From: Candidatus Obscuribacterales bacterium
Lineage (GTDB): Bacteria; Cyanobacteriota; Vampirovibrionia; Obscuribacterales; Obscuribacteraceae
DNA: 64,000 bases
Direction: 5' to 3'
NCBI GenBank assembly: GCA_019747875.1
Contig: JAIEQI010000013.1
Location: 62,001 to 126,000 of the forward strand
Below the pieces are notes generated by a model that was given only the letters and a program-made list of their open reading frames with translations, was not told the DNA's origin and did not search any database. A program made the position numbers and the translations under genes. How positions within the stretch are numbered: position 1 is the first letter of the stretch; each line of letters begins with the position of its first letter. Shown one piece after another: positions 54,004 to 63,564 of this stretch.

Positions 54004-54957
54004 ATGGTGACGCCATCGAAAAAGGAAATTTTCTGCGGACTGGCACTGATGGATTCGCCGGATTTTCTTGCAGCAAGTCTGCCACTCTTCGATGCAGGTG
54101 AAGTAGAGGTTTTGGAGTGGAGTTTTGACATTGGCTGGGAAAACGGCCAAGATGAGTGGGCTTCTGAACTTGTAGCTTTCTACAGCTCAGAGAACAGGCT
54201 GCTCGGGCATGGCGTCAATTTTTCGGTTCTTTCAGGCAAGTGGACTGCCGGACAACAAGCGTGGATTGAGCGCTTTCGAGAGGAATGCGCGCAGCATTCG
54301 TTCATGCATGTCTCTGAGCATTTCGGATTCTCGCGGGCGGGAAATGTGATACAGACAAGTCCGCTCCCCGTTCCATACTCGAAAAGTGCTTTGGCTCTCG
54401 GTGTTGAACGCCTGAAGATGATGTCCTCAATAGCAAAGGTGCCGATCGGATTGGAGAATCTTGGATTCGCCTTTTCCATTGATTGCGTAAAGGAGCAGGC
54501 TGATTTCATCAACCAGTTGCTTGATAAGTCGGATGGATTCTTGCTCTTAGACTTGCACAATGCGTTTTGCCAGATCGCAAACTTTGGAGTGGATGCTGAG
54601 GAATACTTTTCGCTTTATCCATTGCAGCGCGTCCGCGAAATTCATATCTCTGGGGGCTCCTGGTCTGCCGATAGAGATGGCAATTCGATTCGGCGGGACA
54701 CCCACGATCATGAGGTACCTGAGGAGGTTTTTGATCTGCTCATGCAAGTGTTATGGCGCTGCCCAAATCTTAAGACGGTTATTCTGGAGCGGCTGGGCAA
54801 TACGATACGCTCAGAAGAAGAAGCAGCCCGCTTCCGTTCGGATTTCCTACACCTGAAAAAGCTGATTCAAGTTTTTTGCTCGGAAAGCTATACTGAAGTC
54901 ATTCCGCCGGTTTCAACCCTTCGCACGAACGGACCCAAGAAAGCTGCAAAAGGATAA
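54004..54957 (+). CDS. MNIO (DUF692) multinuclear iron oxidative enzyme
   Basis: 317 residues, 2 bp after precursor 2. All positions expected of the TIM-barrel metal site are present: GHGVNFS (His 69), VSEHFGF (Glu 105, His 106), GLENLGF (Glu 151), LLLDLHNAF (Asp 183, His 185), REIHISGG (His 214), RRDTHDHEV (Asp 232, His 234, His 236) and VILERLG (Glu 262). DUF692/MNIO enzymes (MbnB, TglH, ChrH, bufferin enzymes) oxidise Cys or other residues of ribosomal peptides using two or three irons and O2. Here the likely target is the CxxC of the two upstream peptides. Cytosolic. Confidence 0.9.
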   Translation: MVTPSKKEIFCGLALMDSPDFLAASLPLFDAGEVEVLEWSFDIGWENGQDEWASELVAFYSSENRLLGHGVNFSVLSGKWTAGQQAWIERFREECAQHSFMHVSEHFGFSRAGNVIQTSPLPVPYSKSALALGVERLKMMSSIAKVPIGLENLGFAFSIDCVKEQADFINQLLDKSDGFLLLDLHNAFCQIANFGVDAEEYFSLYPLQRVREIHISGGSWSADRDGNSIRRDTHDHEVPEEVFDLLMQVLWRCPNLKTVILERLGNTIRSEEEAARFRSDFLHLKKLIQVFCSESYTEVIPPVSTLRTNGPKKAAKG

Positions 54958-54959
54958 AC

Positions 54960-55163
54960 ATGATTGAAGACGAAGAACTTGGTCTGTATCAAGAAGCACT
55001 CATAAAGGCTGCCCTTGATGGCGACGACGCTTCATCCCTGCAACAGATTCTTTTAGCGAATGAGGCATTAACTGCGCAACATGCCTGGATACAGAGCTGG
55101 GAACCCCGGATGGGCGATCTGGCCAGGCTCTTAACCAGGAAATGGGCTGTAGAAGCCGAATAG
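54960..55163 (+). CDS. Small partner-like protein of the MNIO operon
   Basis: 67 residues, 2 bp after the DUF692 gene. All helical and acidic, with an ending AWIQSWEPRMGDLARLL and RKW. MNIO enzymes usually have a partner protein that binds the precursor; this is much smaller than the known (MbnC/DUF2063) type, so it may be a reduced or different partner. Identity is inferred only from position. Confidence 0.6.
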   Translation: MIEDEELGLYQEALIKAALDGDDASSLQQILLANEALTAQHAWIQSWEPRMGDLARLLTRKWAVEAE

Positions 55164-55192
55164 CAGATCCTTAAGTCTGAATCAGGGCTTCT

Positions 55193-57079
55193 TTGGCTTG
55201 CCATGCTATTCTTTGCCTGTCGTTTTCGGTGCGAGCATTGGCAAAACACTCAAAAATTGATGAGGGACTGGGCTTACAGGATTTTGACAGTGAGTCCGTG
55301 CTCGGCGCTAAGCCTGACTCAGCTAGGACGCTCTCCGCTCCGTCTGCTCTGTCCACTTTCCTTTCAAAGCATCCTGACGCCTGTGTTTTGTTTGCGCTCT
55401 TTATGGTGCAGGTTGCATGCTTCTTGCCGATCTGCTTCCAAATCGGATTTTATTTGGATGATTGGCTGACATTTTGGAATTTGCATTTTGCTCCGCACAA
55501 TCCAATTGATTTGATCAAAGCTAGCTTCAACGATCCACGCATGGTGACAAGGCCGATCCAATGTCTCTATTACGGTTTGACTAGTTTTTTCTTTGGCGAT
55601 AGACCGCTTCCCTATCACCTCTTGCGCTGGGCGCTCGAGTTCGCTGGCGCAGCCTGCCTGTATTTCGGGCTTTTCAGGCTAAGCGGGCAGCGCGTCTTTG
55701 CCGCGCTTGCAGCCATGTTTTTCATTGTTTATCCAAATCATGACGCAACTCATTACTGGATAGGAGCTGGTCTGGGACCGGGTTTTGGTCTCACTCTATA
55801 TCTGGCGAGCTTTTATCTGTTGGTAGAGTGGACAAAATCGAACTCATTGAAGCAGCGTGTATCCCTCTATCTAGCGTCGACTGCCTTCTTTGTGACCTCT
55901 GCGTTCTGCTACGAATCATTCCTGCCCATGCTTTCGATGAGCTTTTGCGCTCTAATGATCGCTGGAGCTAATACGCCAAATTCTAAGAACAGGTCATTAG
56001 CAAAAACTGCTTTTTCGTCATTGCTTTTTATGTTGCCTTTTGTCATTGCGGCTCTGGCAGAGCCCCTCTATCAGAGGGTTCTATTGCCACGCATAAGCAA
56101 AGTGTTTTTGTCGCCATCCACCTTTGATCTGAATTATTTTCTGTCCGTATTTCCGGCAGCTGTAAACGTTTCAATTGGACCTTCGTTTTTCAATTTTTGT
56201 TTTGAGAGGGCGCGCGACGCAATTATTTCGATGTCGCCTCTGTCTGCTCTGCAAAGTGTTGCTACGGTTATTGCCGGTGCCTTCTCGATTGGGCTTGCTA
56301 CCCAGAGGCTGCCAGTTCGTGTAGCTGCTCTTGAAGAACAGACGGGCAACCATTCTCGATTTTTAGCAATACCTTACGTGCTTTCAGGCCTAGTAATCTT
56401 TCTTTGTTCCTACCTCACTTTTGCTGTCGCTCAGGGCTATACCCCAGTTCTGGACACCATGATGAACCGGGTGAACATAGGCGGTTCTGTTGCCATTTCG
56501 ATGATCTTGGCGGCGATTTTGACCAAGCTGGCAAGCACGAAATCCGGTTGGGTTTCGAATTGGAAAGTAGCTGCGGCTGCTCTGCCGCTTCTAACACTCT
56601 TTACACTTGCAAATATTGGCTTGTCAGCCTTCTGGATTTGTTCGTGGGAAGTGCAGAAAAACACAAGGTTTCTGATTCAGAAGCAAGCTCAAAAGATCAA
56701 CCCAGGCGATTGCATCATACTTGCTCACATACACCGATATCTTATGTGGGCGCCAGTATTTGATGGCACCTGGGACTTTCAGAGCATGATTAGGATGACA
56801 CTTAACCGGAACGATATTGAAGGCGGCGTTGTAAGCGATCGCTTGTCCATTCAGGGCAATAATATTGTTGATAATTCTGTCGGCTATGTTTGCGCTAGTT
56901 ATCCGGCAAACAAAGTGACGGTACTCTTCCCCTCTGAGGAATTGTGGCTTCCTGTGCGGTCCGCGCAAGGATTCGTGGAAGCAATTGAAGAGCACAAATC
57001 AAACTTGATCATCGAGCAGCGTACGCTCGATAAGTGGCGCGACAGTCTGGCAACTAGTTCTCAAAACAAAGCGCCGTAG
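55193..57079 (+). CDS. Polytopic membrane protein, GT-C-like
   Basis: 628 residues from TTG 55193 (a later start is possible). About 11 hydrophobic segments, with an early acidic FYLDDWLTFW loop in the first lumenal loop, as in GT-C-type glycosyltransferases (DD motif), then a soluble C-terminal part (~130 residues) with FPSEELWLP. Inner membrane. It is 29 bp after the MNIO operon on the same strand but need not be part of it. Family not certain. Confidence 0.55.
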   Translation: MACHAILCLSFSVRALAKHSKIDEGLGLQDFDSESVLGAKPDSARTLSAPSALSTFLSKHPDACVLFALFMVQVACFLPICFQIGFYLDDWLTFWNLHFAPHNPIDLIKASFNDPRMVTRPIQCLYYGLTSFFFGDRPLPYHLLRWALEFAGAACLYFGLFRLSGQRVFAALAAMFFIVYPNHDATHYWIGAGLGPGFGLTLYLASFYLLVEWTKSNSLKQRVSLYLASTAFFVTSAFCYESFLPMLSMSFCALMIAGANTPNSKNRSLAKTAFSSLLFMLPFVIAALAEPLYQRVLLPRISKVFLSPSTFDLNYFLSVFPAAVNVSIGPSFFNFCFERARDAIISMSPLSALQSVATVIAGAFSIGLATQRLPVRVAALEEQTGNHSRFLAIPYVLSGLVIFLCSYLTFAVAQGYTPVLDTMMNRVNIGGSVAISMILAAILTKLASTKSGWVSNWKVAAAALPLLTLFTLANIGLSAFWICSWEVQKNTRFLIQKQAQKINPGDCIILAHIHRYLMWAPVFDGTWDFQSMIRMTLNRNDIEGGVVSDRLSIQGNNIVDNSVGYVCASYPANKVTVLFPSEELWLPVRSAQGFVEAIEEHKSNLIIEQRTLDKWRDSLATSSQNKAP

Positions 57080-57365
57080 AAAGCTAAGCTTCCCACGTTA
57101 AGGCTCTCACCAGTCTTGTGATCGGTCCATCGAAATCAGAAGCGAAGGATCTTCGCTTCCCAAACGAACTACAGAGCAGCAGCTCCGTATCTCTTCCTTC
57201 TTAACCGCGAATGTATTGGCGATACTTTCAGGCGGTTACCTGGTCAGTTCTCTCTCAGGGACGAGCGTATCTTCCTCCGAGTAGGACCGATTCCAAGCAG
57301 CGGCCTGTCAGACCGGTCCTTAGAAAAGATTAAACGCTTGTTTTCCAACAAGTGAATTGGAAAGC
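57080..57365. other. Convergent gap with a strong hairpin
   Basis: Contains GAAGCGAAG-GAT-CTTCGCTTC at 57139-57159 (9-bp stem, 3-nt loop), a likely transcript-end hairpin for the preceding gene but without a T-run. No other feature found. Confidence 0.45.
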
Positions 57366-58112
57366 TTAACCTTCCTCAAAGTATTTGACGGCTATTACTG
57401 TCACGTTGTCAGGTGCGCCGCCTTCTAGAGTAATTTCGACCAGTTTTTTACATGCCTCTTCCGGCGTCTCAGATTCGTGCAGAACCTGTGCAATCTGGTC
57501 ATCCATCATCACGGCGGTCAACCCGTCCGTACAGAGCAGCAGCCAGTCTCCATCGCCTATTTCGCGTGGATTCTTTTCCAGATCGACACGATCTTTATGA
57601 CCGACGCAACGAGTAATAAAGTGTTTGAACGGAGACTCCTTCATTTGCTCTTCAGTGATGTGTCCACCGCGGTAGAGCTCCATAACGAGGGAGTGATCCT
57701 GCGTCAGGACCTGGATTTCGCCATTTCTTACGAGGTAGGCGCGTGAGTCGCCGACATGTCCAATGTGTACGCAACCGTTAGCATCTTGGACAGCAATGAC
57801 AACCGTCGTTCCCATCCCCTTAACAGCTGGGTTCTCTTCGGAGAATCCGTAAACCGTGTCGTTAGCTTTGTTTACGGCTTCTCCCAGCCACTCGTCAATG
57901 CCGTCCTTGTCATCTGGGGCAGGAGCGCTTTCTTTCCAGAAATTCTCTATTGAGTTGACCGTGAGACGCGACGCGGTAGAGCCCCCTAGAGCTCCACCCA
58001 TGCCATCAGCTACAACAAAGACGCGGTTGTCTTCACTGATGAAGTAATTGTCTTGATTATCTGCTCTTTTTACTCCCTGATCGCTCAGAGCGGCAGCGGT
58101 CCATTTCAACAT
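57366..58112 (-). CDS. PP2C-type Ser/Thr phosphatase
   Basis: 248 residues. The metal motifs are in order: DQGVKRADNQDNYF, VADGMGGALGGSTAS, GDSRAYLVRNGEI and TQDHSLVMELYRGG, WLLLCTDGLT, and the end GAPDNVTVIAVKYF. Stp/PrpC-like, cytosolic, likely to oppose the two Hanks-type kinases at 39.9-43.1 kb, though they are not adjacent. No membrane segment. Confidence 0.93.
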   Translation of the reverse strand: MLKWTAAALSDQGVKRADNQDNYFISEDNRVFVVADGMGGALGGSTASRLTVNSIENFWKESAPAPDDKDGIDEWLGEAVNKANDTVYGFSEENPAVKGMGTTVVIAVQDANGCVHIGHVGDSRAYLVRNGEIQVLTQDHSLVMELYRGGHITEEQMKESPFKHFITRCVGHKDRVDLEKNPREIGDGDWLLLCTDGLTAVMMDDQIAQVLHESETPEEACKKLVEITLEGGAPDNVTVIAVKYFEEG

Positions 58113-58260
58113 TAGTTATAAGAAAGATAGAGGAGTTTCGTTCTTCATCCGTAAGGGATTATATAAGGTTTGAGACCAGACAAAAGAGATATTGGCGGCA
58201 AAGTATTTCTTCAGTCATTAAACTCGTTCACGACAAGGATTTGTCAGTAGAAAGCAAGCA

Positions 58261-60447
58261 ATGGACGAGAATGCTAAGCGGAAAATTCGTGACCTCCAGA
58301 AGAAGATTGCTTTTCTAGAAGAGCAGTTGGAGACCCAACAACGTCAGTCTGAGGAGCAGACGCGCTCGCAGGAATCATTGACTGCGAAGCTTTCACAGGC
58401 GCGCGACCAGGCGCTTGAAGCGTCGAGGCTTAAATCCGAGTTCTTAGCCAACATGAGCCACGAAATTCGGACCCCGTTGAACGGCGTCATCGGAATGAGC
58501 GATTTGCTGCTACGCGCCAAGCTGGAGCCTGAGCAGCGAGATCACGTCAACATCATTCACGAATCAGCGAAGGTGCTTCTTGACATAATCAACGATATTC
58601 TTGACTTCTCGAAGATTGAAGCAGGAAAAGTCGAGCTTGAAATTCTCGATTTTGAATTGCAGGCGATTGTTGAAGCGACAGCAGAATTATTGGCTGATAA
58701 AGCGCGAAAGAAGAAAATTTCGTTGATGACATATGTCGATCCGAATATCCCGAAATTGCTTCGTGGCGATCCGGGGCATATACGTCAGGTCCTGTTAAAT
58801 TTGGCGAACAATGCCATCAAGTTCACCGACAAAGGCGAGGTGATTATCAGAGTCGAGGCCTATAAGGGTGCCGAAAACCCCGAGGAGTCTGCCAAACCAG
58901 TCGATAGTGAGCAACCCATCGTTCTTCGCTTTTCCGTGTATGATACCGGTATTGGTATCAGTAAGAGCACGCTTACCAAATTGTTTTCGCCATTTACCCA
59001 GGCCGATGGATCGATTACGCGGAAATATGGGGGCACCGGACTCGGATTATCGATCTGTAAAGGCCTGGTTGAATTGATGGGCGGTCAGATCAGCGCTGAT
59101 AGCGAACCCAAAAAAGGCTCGGAGTTCTGGTTCACCATTCCGTGTGAACCCTCGGACTTAAGCAGTGAGAATCCTCCATTGCCTGAACAGGATTTCAAAG
59201 ACAAGAGATTGCTTGTTGTGTGTCAATCTGAAACTGTGAACAAGATTTTGTGCTCCTATTCGAATTCATTCGGACTACGAGTAGATTCGGTGAAAACGTC
59301 CTATGAAGGGCTTTCACTGATTCGCCAGGAAAAAGTTGCGGGGGATCCAATCAGTTGTGTCCTGATTGATAGTTCTGGTGTCGAATCGGAAGCTGCTCAG
59401 TTCGCTGATGCGCTCGCGCAGGACCCGTTGTCTTCCGACACCAAACTCATAGTCCTATCGCTCATTCCTCGAAGCGTCTCGGATAACCCGAATGAATCGA
59501 AGTTTGATGCCTATTTAACCAAACCACTGAAGCATTTCCAAATGATGGATTGCTTGAGCGGAATACTTTCGGAATCAGGTCCTCGTGAGCTGGATCTTAC
59601 GGTTACGCAGCAGATTACTAATATTCCATCAGGCGAAGGCCGTCTGATCCTCATTGCTGAGGATAATCCCGTCAATCAAAAGGTGGCATTGCTCCAATTA
59701 ACCACTCTTGGTTTTAATGGTCACGCAGTCGGAAACGGCAAGGAAGCCGTCGATGCAATCTTAAGTGGCAAATATGATCTGGTCTTGATGGATTGCCAGA
59801 TGCCTGAAATGGATGGCTTCCAAGCTACCAAGACAATTCGTATGGGAGAAACTCAAACAGGTGGGCGAATCCCAATCATTGCTATGACAGCACATGCGAT
59901 GGATGGAGATCGTGAACGTTGCATTTCGGCTGGGATGGACGATTATATTTCAAAACCTGTAGATGCGAAAAAACTACAGAAGGTATTGTCGAAATGGATG
60001 AGGAAAGGTGCGGAGCCTGAGCGTATTGTTGCGCCTCCGGACAAGAAGGAAATTGGCGCAGAAGATGAAATTCCGACACATACTATTAGTGAGGATCCGC
60101 TGAATATTGCACGCCTGCAACGAACCTGCGGAGATGATGTAGCAAGGGAAATTCTCGAAGTGTATGTCTCTGCGGCAGAGACTCTTTTAGATAGCATTGA
60201 TGTAGAACGTACTAAGCGTGACGCGCGAGCCGTGGAATCACTTGCACACCAACTGCAGGGTTCATCGGCTGCAATCGGCGCCGCCGAGATGCAACGATTA
60301 AGTACCAGGCTCGAAGAGATGGCAGCTCAAAACAATTGGGCGCAGGTCAAAATCCTCTGCGAGGGATTGAAATGGTCTTTTCGTCGCTTGAGCCGCTATG
60401 TTCAGTTTGCGTTAGAGCACGAGTTTGGACGAAACGTGAAGAACTAG
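58261..60447 (+). CDS. Hybrid sensor histidine kinase with REC and HPt, no sensor domain
   Basis: 728 residues. Residues 1-50 are a coiled coil; HisKA phospho-His 67 is in [13 protein letters not shown]; the HATPase_c has [13 protein letters not shown] and [13 protein letters not shown]. Residues about 318-440 are a degenerate receiver-like domain; the true receiver has Asp 511 ([15 protein letters not shown]); and the HPt has [13 protein letters not shown] (His 663), where the usual Lys after the Leu is Gln. No membrane segment or PAS/GAF domain, so the input is probably a partner. No response-regulator gene follows. Confidence 0.9.
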   Translation: MDENAKRKIRDLQKKIAFLEEQLETQQRQSEEQTRSQESLTAKLSQARDQALEASRLKSEFLANMSHEIRTPLNGVIGMSDLLLRAKLEPEQRDHVNIIHESAKVLLDIINDILDFSKIEAGKVELEILDFELQAIVEATAELLADKARKKKISLMTYVDPNIPKLLRGDPGHIRQVLLNLANNAIKFTDKGEVIIRVEAYKGAENPEESAKPVDSEQPIVLRFSVYDTGIGISKSTLTKLFSPFTQADGSITRKYGGTGLGLSICKGLVELMGGQISADSEPKKGSEFWFTIPCEPSDLSSENPPLPEQDFKDKRLLVVCQSETVNKILCSYSNSFGLRVDSVKTSYEGLSLIRQEKVAGDPISCVLIDSSGVESEAAQFADALAQDPLSSDTKLIVLSLIPRSVSDNPNESKFDAYLTKPLKHFQMMDCLSGILSESGPRELDLTVTQQITNIPSGEGRLILIAEDNPVNQKVALLQLTTLGFNGHAVGNGKEAVDAILSGKYDLVLMDCQMPEMDGFQATKTIRMGETQTGGRIPIIAMTAHAMDGDRERCISAGMDDYISKPVDAKKLQKVLSKWMRKGAEPERIVAPPDKKEIGAEDEIPTHTISEDPLNIARLQRTCGDDVAREILEVYVSAAETLLDSIDVERTKRDARAVESLAHQLQGSSAAIGAAEMQRLSTRLEEMAAQNNWAQVKILCEGLKWSFRRLSRYVQFALEHEFGRNVKN

Positions 60448-60687
60448 CTTCCCAATGCTCTCCTCTTTCATTCTCCTTGCCGCTATCCTGCGATGCCAAA
60501 GGATTTGCGTGGGTGTAGTCGCCGTACATGCTTGTCGGAGGACACGTGGCAGAATCGGATGAATGCCATCTAGTGCAGAGTAGCCGTATTGCACTGCATT
60601 TTATTAGCCGTAAAAATTCATTCTTCCAATTGGCATGTTGGAAGCCGACGGTGCAAAATGGTATTTGAGTGGTGTGGAGGTGTTTAC

Positions 60688-61317
60688 ATGTATTTGACGA
60701 ATGAGTGTTCAATCGGCGGAAGGCAACTCGATGGGATGCCTGAAGATCTCTCGTTCATCGTCAAGTATGGCTGGGAAACCCCAAAACACATGAAAGAGGC
60801 GATTCGAGTATTGCTCGCGGCCAGAATGGCTGAGCAAGAGCAATGTATGAGTTTTTCGCAGAACGATTCTGATGGAGAGCACCAAAGTGAGCGCAATGCT
60901 GCTGAAATGCGGCTCGCTGCAAATCCATTCTGCAGCTCTTATGTTCTCGACTATTTGAGCAAGACTTCCAGTGCAGGCGTATGCGAGCTAATCGCTAGCA
61001 ATCCGCGTTGTGCTGAAGAAACAATGGTCCGTTTGTCCAGTCACAGCGATGCCAATGTGCGTGCGGCTCTAACGGAGAACTCATATTGCTCGATCACAAT
61101 CCTCTATCGTTTGACCAAAGACGAACATCCTGATGTTCGCTACCGATTGGCCGAAAATTCAAATTTACCAGATTCTATTCTCGTAGAACTGAGCGAAGAT
61201 GAAAATCCCTTCGTCGCAGCCAGAGCGCAAGAAACGCTTCAAAAGCTGAAGTCCGGCAGCGTCATCGAAGGGAAGTTTCCCAGATTCCATACAAACCGTC
61301 GCTTGAGCGTTTGCTAA
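60688..61317 (+). CDS. HEAT/LRV-like repeat protein
   Basis: 210 residues from ATG 60688, where GGAGGT is at good spacing; the frame is open further upstream. The C-terminal half is built of about 24-residue repeats: ELIASNPRCAEETMVRLS, VRAALTENSYCSITILYRLT, VRYRLAENSNLPDSILVELS. These match the leucine-rich-variant (LRV) helix pairs with Asn/Cys at fixed sites. Cytosolic; function unknown. Confidence 0.65.
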   Translation: MYLTNECSIGGRQLDGMPEDLSFIVKYGWETPKHMKEAIRVLLAARMAEQEQCMSFSQNDSDGEHQSERNAAEMRLAANPFCSSYVLDYLSKTSSAGVCELIASNPRCAEETMVRLSSHSDANVRAALTENSYCSITILYRLTKDEHPDVRYRLAENSNLPDSILVELSEDENPFVAARAQETLQKLKSGSVIEGKFPRFHTNRRLSVC

Positions 61318-61372
61318 GAGCAGCAAACATAAATAAGGCCAGGAAGATCTTAAAACGAACCAGACACAGGTG

Positions 61373-61402
61373 AAGGTGCCTCCCTCCAAGGGGAGGCACC
61401 TT
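61373..61402 (+). terminator. Strong hairpin after the LRV gene
   Basis: A 12-bp perfect stem AAGGTGCCTCCC / GGGAGGCACCTT with a 6-nt loop about 55 bp after the stop. It has no run of T afterwards, so termination strength is uncertain; a hairpin of this quality at a gene end is nonetheless expected to protect or end the transcript. It lies well before the proS promoter. Confidence 0.6.
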
Positions 61403-61458
61403 ATTGTAGGCAGCTACGGCGCCGGTCATGAATGAGATTTATTTTTCTACTTATTCGA

Positions 61459-61486
61459 TTGACAAAAAAAATTCTGCAGACATAAT
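61459..61486 (+). promoter_or_regulatory. Sigma70-type promoter of the proS leader
   Basis: TTGACA at 61459-61464 matches the -35 consensus exactly; CATAAT at 61481-61486 is 5/6 to TATAAT, with a 16-bp spacer that is A-rich. The predicted start of transcription falls at 61493-61494, at or one base before the leader-peptide ATG. Confidence 0.85.
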
Positions 61487-61493
61487 GAGTTGC

Positions 61494-61550
61494 ATGTTTA
61501 GAAATTCAACACCACCAGCACCAGCCAACCCAACCATCCCGGTGGGCTGA
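61494..61550 (+). CDS. Proline-rich leader peptide for proS attenuation
   Basis: 18 codons: MFRNSTPPAPANPTIPVG then TGA, with five Pro codons in ten (four CCA and one CCG). A start three codons earlier (61485) is in frame but lies within the -10 box. No good SD is present and the predicted transcript begins at or just before the ATG, so it could be read as a leaderless mRNA. It sits in front of an intrinsic terminator that precedes proS. A Pro-rich peptide before prolyl-tRNA synthetase fits ribosome-mediated attenuation. Confidence 0.75.
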   Translation: MFRNSTPPAPANPTIPVG

Positions 61551-61587
61551 CGAGTTATTGCTTTTGCTGGAAGTAGACGCATGATTC

Positions 61588-61619
61588 AGAGCCGCCGCGA
61601 AGGTTGGGCTCTTTTTTTT
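61588..61619 (+). terminator. Attenuator (intrinsic terminator) upstream of proS
   Basis: AGAGCC at 61588-61593 pairs with GGCTCT at 61607-61612, and T8 follows (61612-61619). A competing structure is possible: GGTGGGCT at the end of the leader peptide (61541-61548) pairs with AGCCGCC (61590-61596), with one bulged base, covering the 5' side of the terminator. Thus the stalled or completed translation of the leader would choose between antiterminator and terminator. Confidence 0.75.
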
Positions 61620-61699
61620 CGTTTCCGGTACTTTCGCGAAAGAGTGTACATACAGCGACTGCCTGACTAACTCTGCGCGCCTTCAATAGAGGTTTCAAA

Positions 61700-63418
61700 A
61701 TGAGATATTCGACAATGTTTATTCCGACAACGCGGCATGAGCCGGCCGGCGTACAGGCAATAAGCCATGGCTTGCTTGTGCGGGCTGGTTACATGCAGCA
61801 ACTTATTGCTGGTGCGTACAGTTTGCTACCGCTTGCGCAAATGGTTCGGCGAAAGATTATGGATATTATTCGAAGTGAGATGAGTCAAATCGGCGCGCAG
61901 GAATTCTTCCTTTCCGCACTGCAACCGATCGAATTGTGGGATGAATCCGGCAGAACAACAGCGGTGTCCGATGTCATGTTCAGGCTCAAGGATCGCAAAG
62001 GCTCTGATTTGGCGCTGGGACTAACTCATGAGGAAGTGTTCACGTCGATTGCGAGAACTAACCTGACCTCTTACAAACAGCTTCCGCAGATCTGGTATCA
62101 AATGCAAACCAAGTTTCGAGATGAGTTGCGTCCGAAGGGCGGTCTCCTTCGTGTTCGCGAATTCACTATGAAGGACTCCTACTCGTTTGACGTTGATGAA
62201 GCGGGCTTGGATAGGTCATTCCAGCTTCATCGGGATGCATACAAGAGGATCTTTGCTCGTTGCGGATTGGACGCTATCTGCGTAGATGCCAGCTCTGGCG
62301 CTATGGGCGGTGCGGGGTCAATTGAGTTTATGATCTTCTCTGACTCTGGTGAAGATTTGATTGTCACTTGCACAGAGTGTGAATACGCTGCAAATATAGA
62401 GAAAGCTGCTTCAAAGGCTGAGATCCCCTCTGCTACCACGAGTACTTCGGAGTTTGAAAAATTTCATACGCCCAATGTTCGCACAATAAAACAACTGGAG
62501 GAGTTTGGTGAAGGTTTCCCTGCGCACTCTCAAATCAAGACATTGGTGTTCGTCGCTGATGGGCGAATTGTGCTCGCGCTAGTACAAGGTGATCAGGAGT
62601 TGAATGAATCTAAACTTCAAAGTGCACTTGGTGTCTCACTGCTTCGCCAGGCAACTGAGGTAGAAATCATTGACACCCTTCAAGCATCACCGGGTTCTCT
62701 AGGAGCCTGCGGAGTTGAGTCCGGCGAAGGTTTTAAGGTTGCGACTATAATTGCGGATAAGCGTTTGCAAGGGCGAACAAATATGGTCACTGGTGCAAAC
62801 GAAAACGACTTTCACGTAAAAGGCGTTAGTATTGAACGCGATATGAAAGTAAATAAGTTCGCAGACTTGCATAAGGTTCGGGAGACCGACAATTGCGTCC
62901 GTTGCGCTTCTGCGATTAAGATCTCTAATGCGTTAGAAATCGGACATATATTCAAACTTGGAACCCGCTATTCAAGTACCATGAATGCGCAAATACTCCA
63001 TGCTGATGGATCTAGAAATCCCATACTTATGGGATCCTATGGAATTGGAGTCGAGCGCTTAATGGCTGCGATCGTCGAGCAACATAACGATGAGTTTGGG
63101 ATTCGTTGGCCGGTTTCCGTTGCGCCCTTTCGAGTAATTATTGTGCCCGTGAATTGGCAGAATGAGGAGATAAGAAGCGCATCCGAACGCCTGTATGCGG
63201 AGTTGATATCGGCCGGGATAGACACGTTATTGGATGATCGCGATGAACGCGCCGGTGTGAAATTTAACGATGCCGATTTGATTGGAATCCCGATGCGTGT
63301 GACAGTTGGAAAGAAGGCCGGACAGGGAATCTTCGAATTCAAATTGAGGAGCGAGAAGAGTGCGAAGGAACTATCAAGCGAACAGCTGTTAGTAGAGGTG
63401 GGAAATCTAACTTCATAA
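61700..63418 (+). CDS. proS: Prolyl-tRNA synthetase, bacterial type with editing insertion
   Basis: 572 residues, normal for the bacterial ProRS. ATG 61700 has AGAGGT at good spacing. Class II motif 1 (GAYSLLPLAQMV), motif 2 (FRDELRPKGGLLRVREFTMKD), the INS editing domain (~residues 230-395, with FHVKGVSIERDM near its end), motif 3 (GSYGIGVERLMAAI) and the C-terminal anticodon-binding domain (VPVNWQNEEIRSASERLYA) are all present. It charges tRNA-Pro and edits Ala-tRNA-Pro. Likely attenuated by the upstream leader peptide. Confidence 0.95.
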   Translation: MRYSTMFIPTTRHEPAGVQAISHGLLVRAGYMQQLIAGAYSLLPLAQMVRRKIMDIIRSEMSQIGAQEFFLSALQPIELWDESGRTTAVSDVMFRLKDRKGSDLALGLTHEEVFTSIARTNLTSYKQLPQIWYQMQTKFRDELRPKGGLLRVREFTMKDSYSFDVDEAGLDRSFQLHRDAYKRIFARCGLDAICVDASSGAMGGAGSIEFMIFSDSGEDLIVTCTECEYAANIEKAASKAEIPSATTSTSEFEKFHTPNVRTIKQLEEFGEGFPAHSQIKTLVFVADGRIVLALVQGDQELNESKLQSALGVSLLRQATEVEIIDTLQASPGSLGACGVESGEGFKVATIIADKRLQGRTNMVTGANENDFHVKGVSIERDMKVNKFADLHKVRETDNCVRCASAIKISNALEIGHIFKLGTRYSSTMNAQILHADGSRNPILMGSYGIGVERLMAAIVEQHNDEFGIRWPVSVAPFRVIIVPVNWQNEEIRSASERLYAELISAGIDTLLDDRDERAGVKFNDADLIGIPMRVTVGKKAGQGIFEFKLRSEKSAKELSSEQLLVEVGNLTS

Positions 63419-63564
63419 GAAGTCAGGCGAAGTATCTTGTTGCAAAATGATCTAGCTTGGACTTTAATAACATATAGAAGCACGCGCAAAAATCAGCAAT
63501 TTGTTGATCGATACCGTATTGCTAAGGAAGCCATCCGCCAGTATCTTATCGTCGAGGTGGATCG
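63419..63564. other. Gap after proS
   Basis: 146 bp without a clear terminator or open frame. The last bases GAGGTGGATCG form the SD of the next gene. Confidence 0.5.

Noticed and set aside
61481-61700. T-box riboswitch in front of proS
   Set aside because: No AGGGTGGNACCGCG antiterminator consensus; the Pro-rich leader ORF explains the attenuator better.
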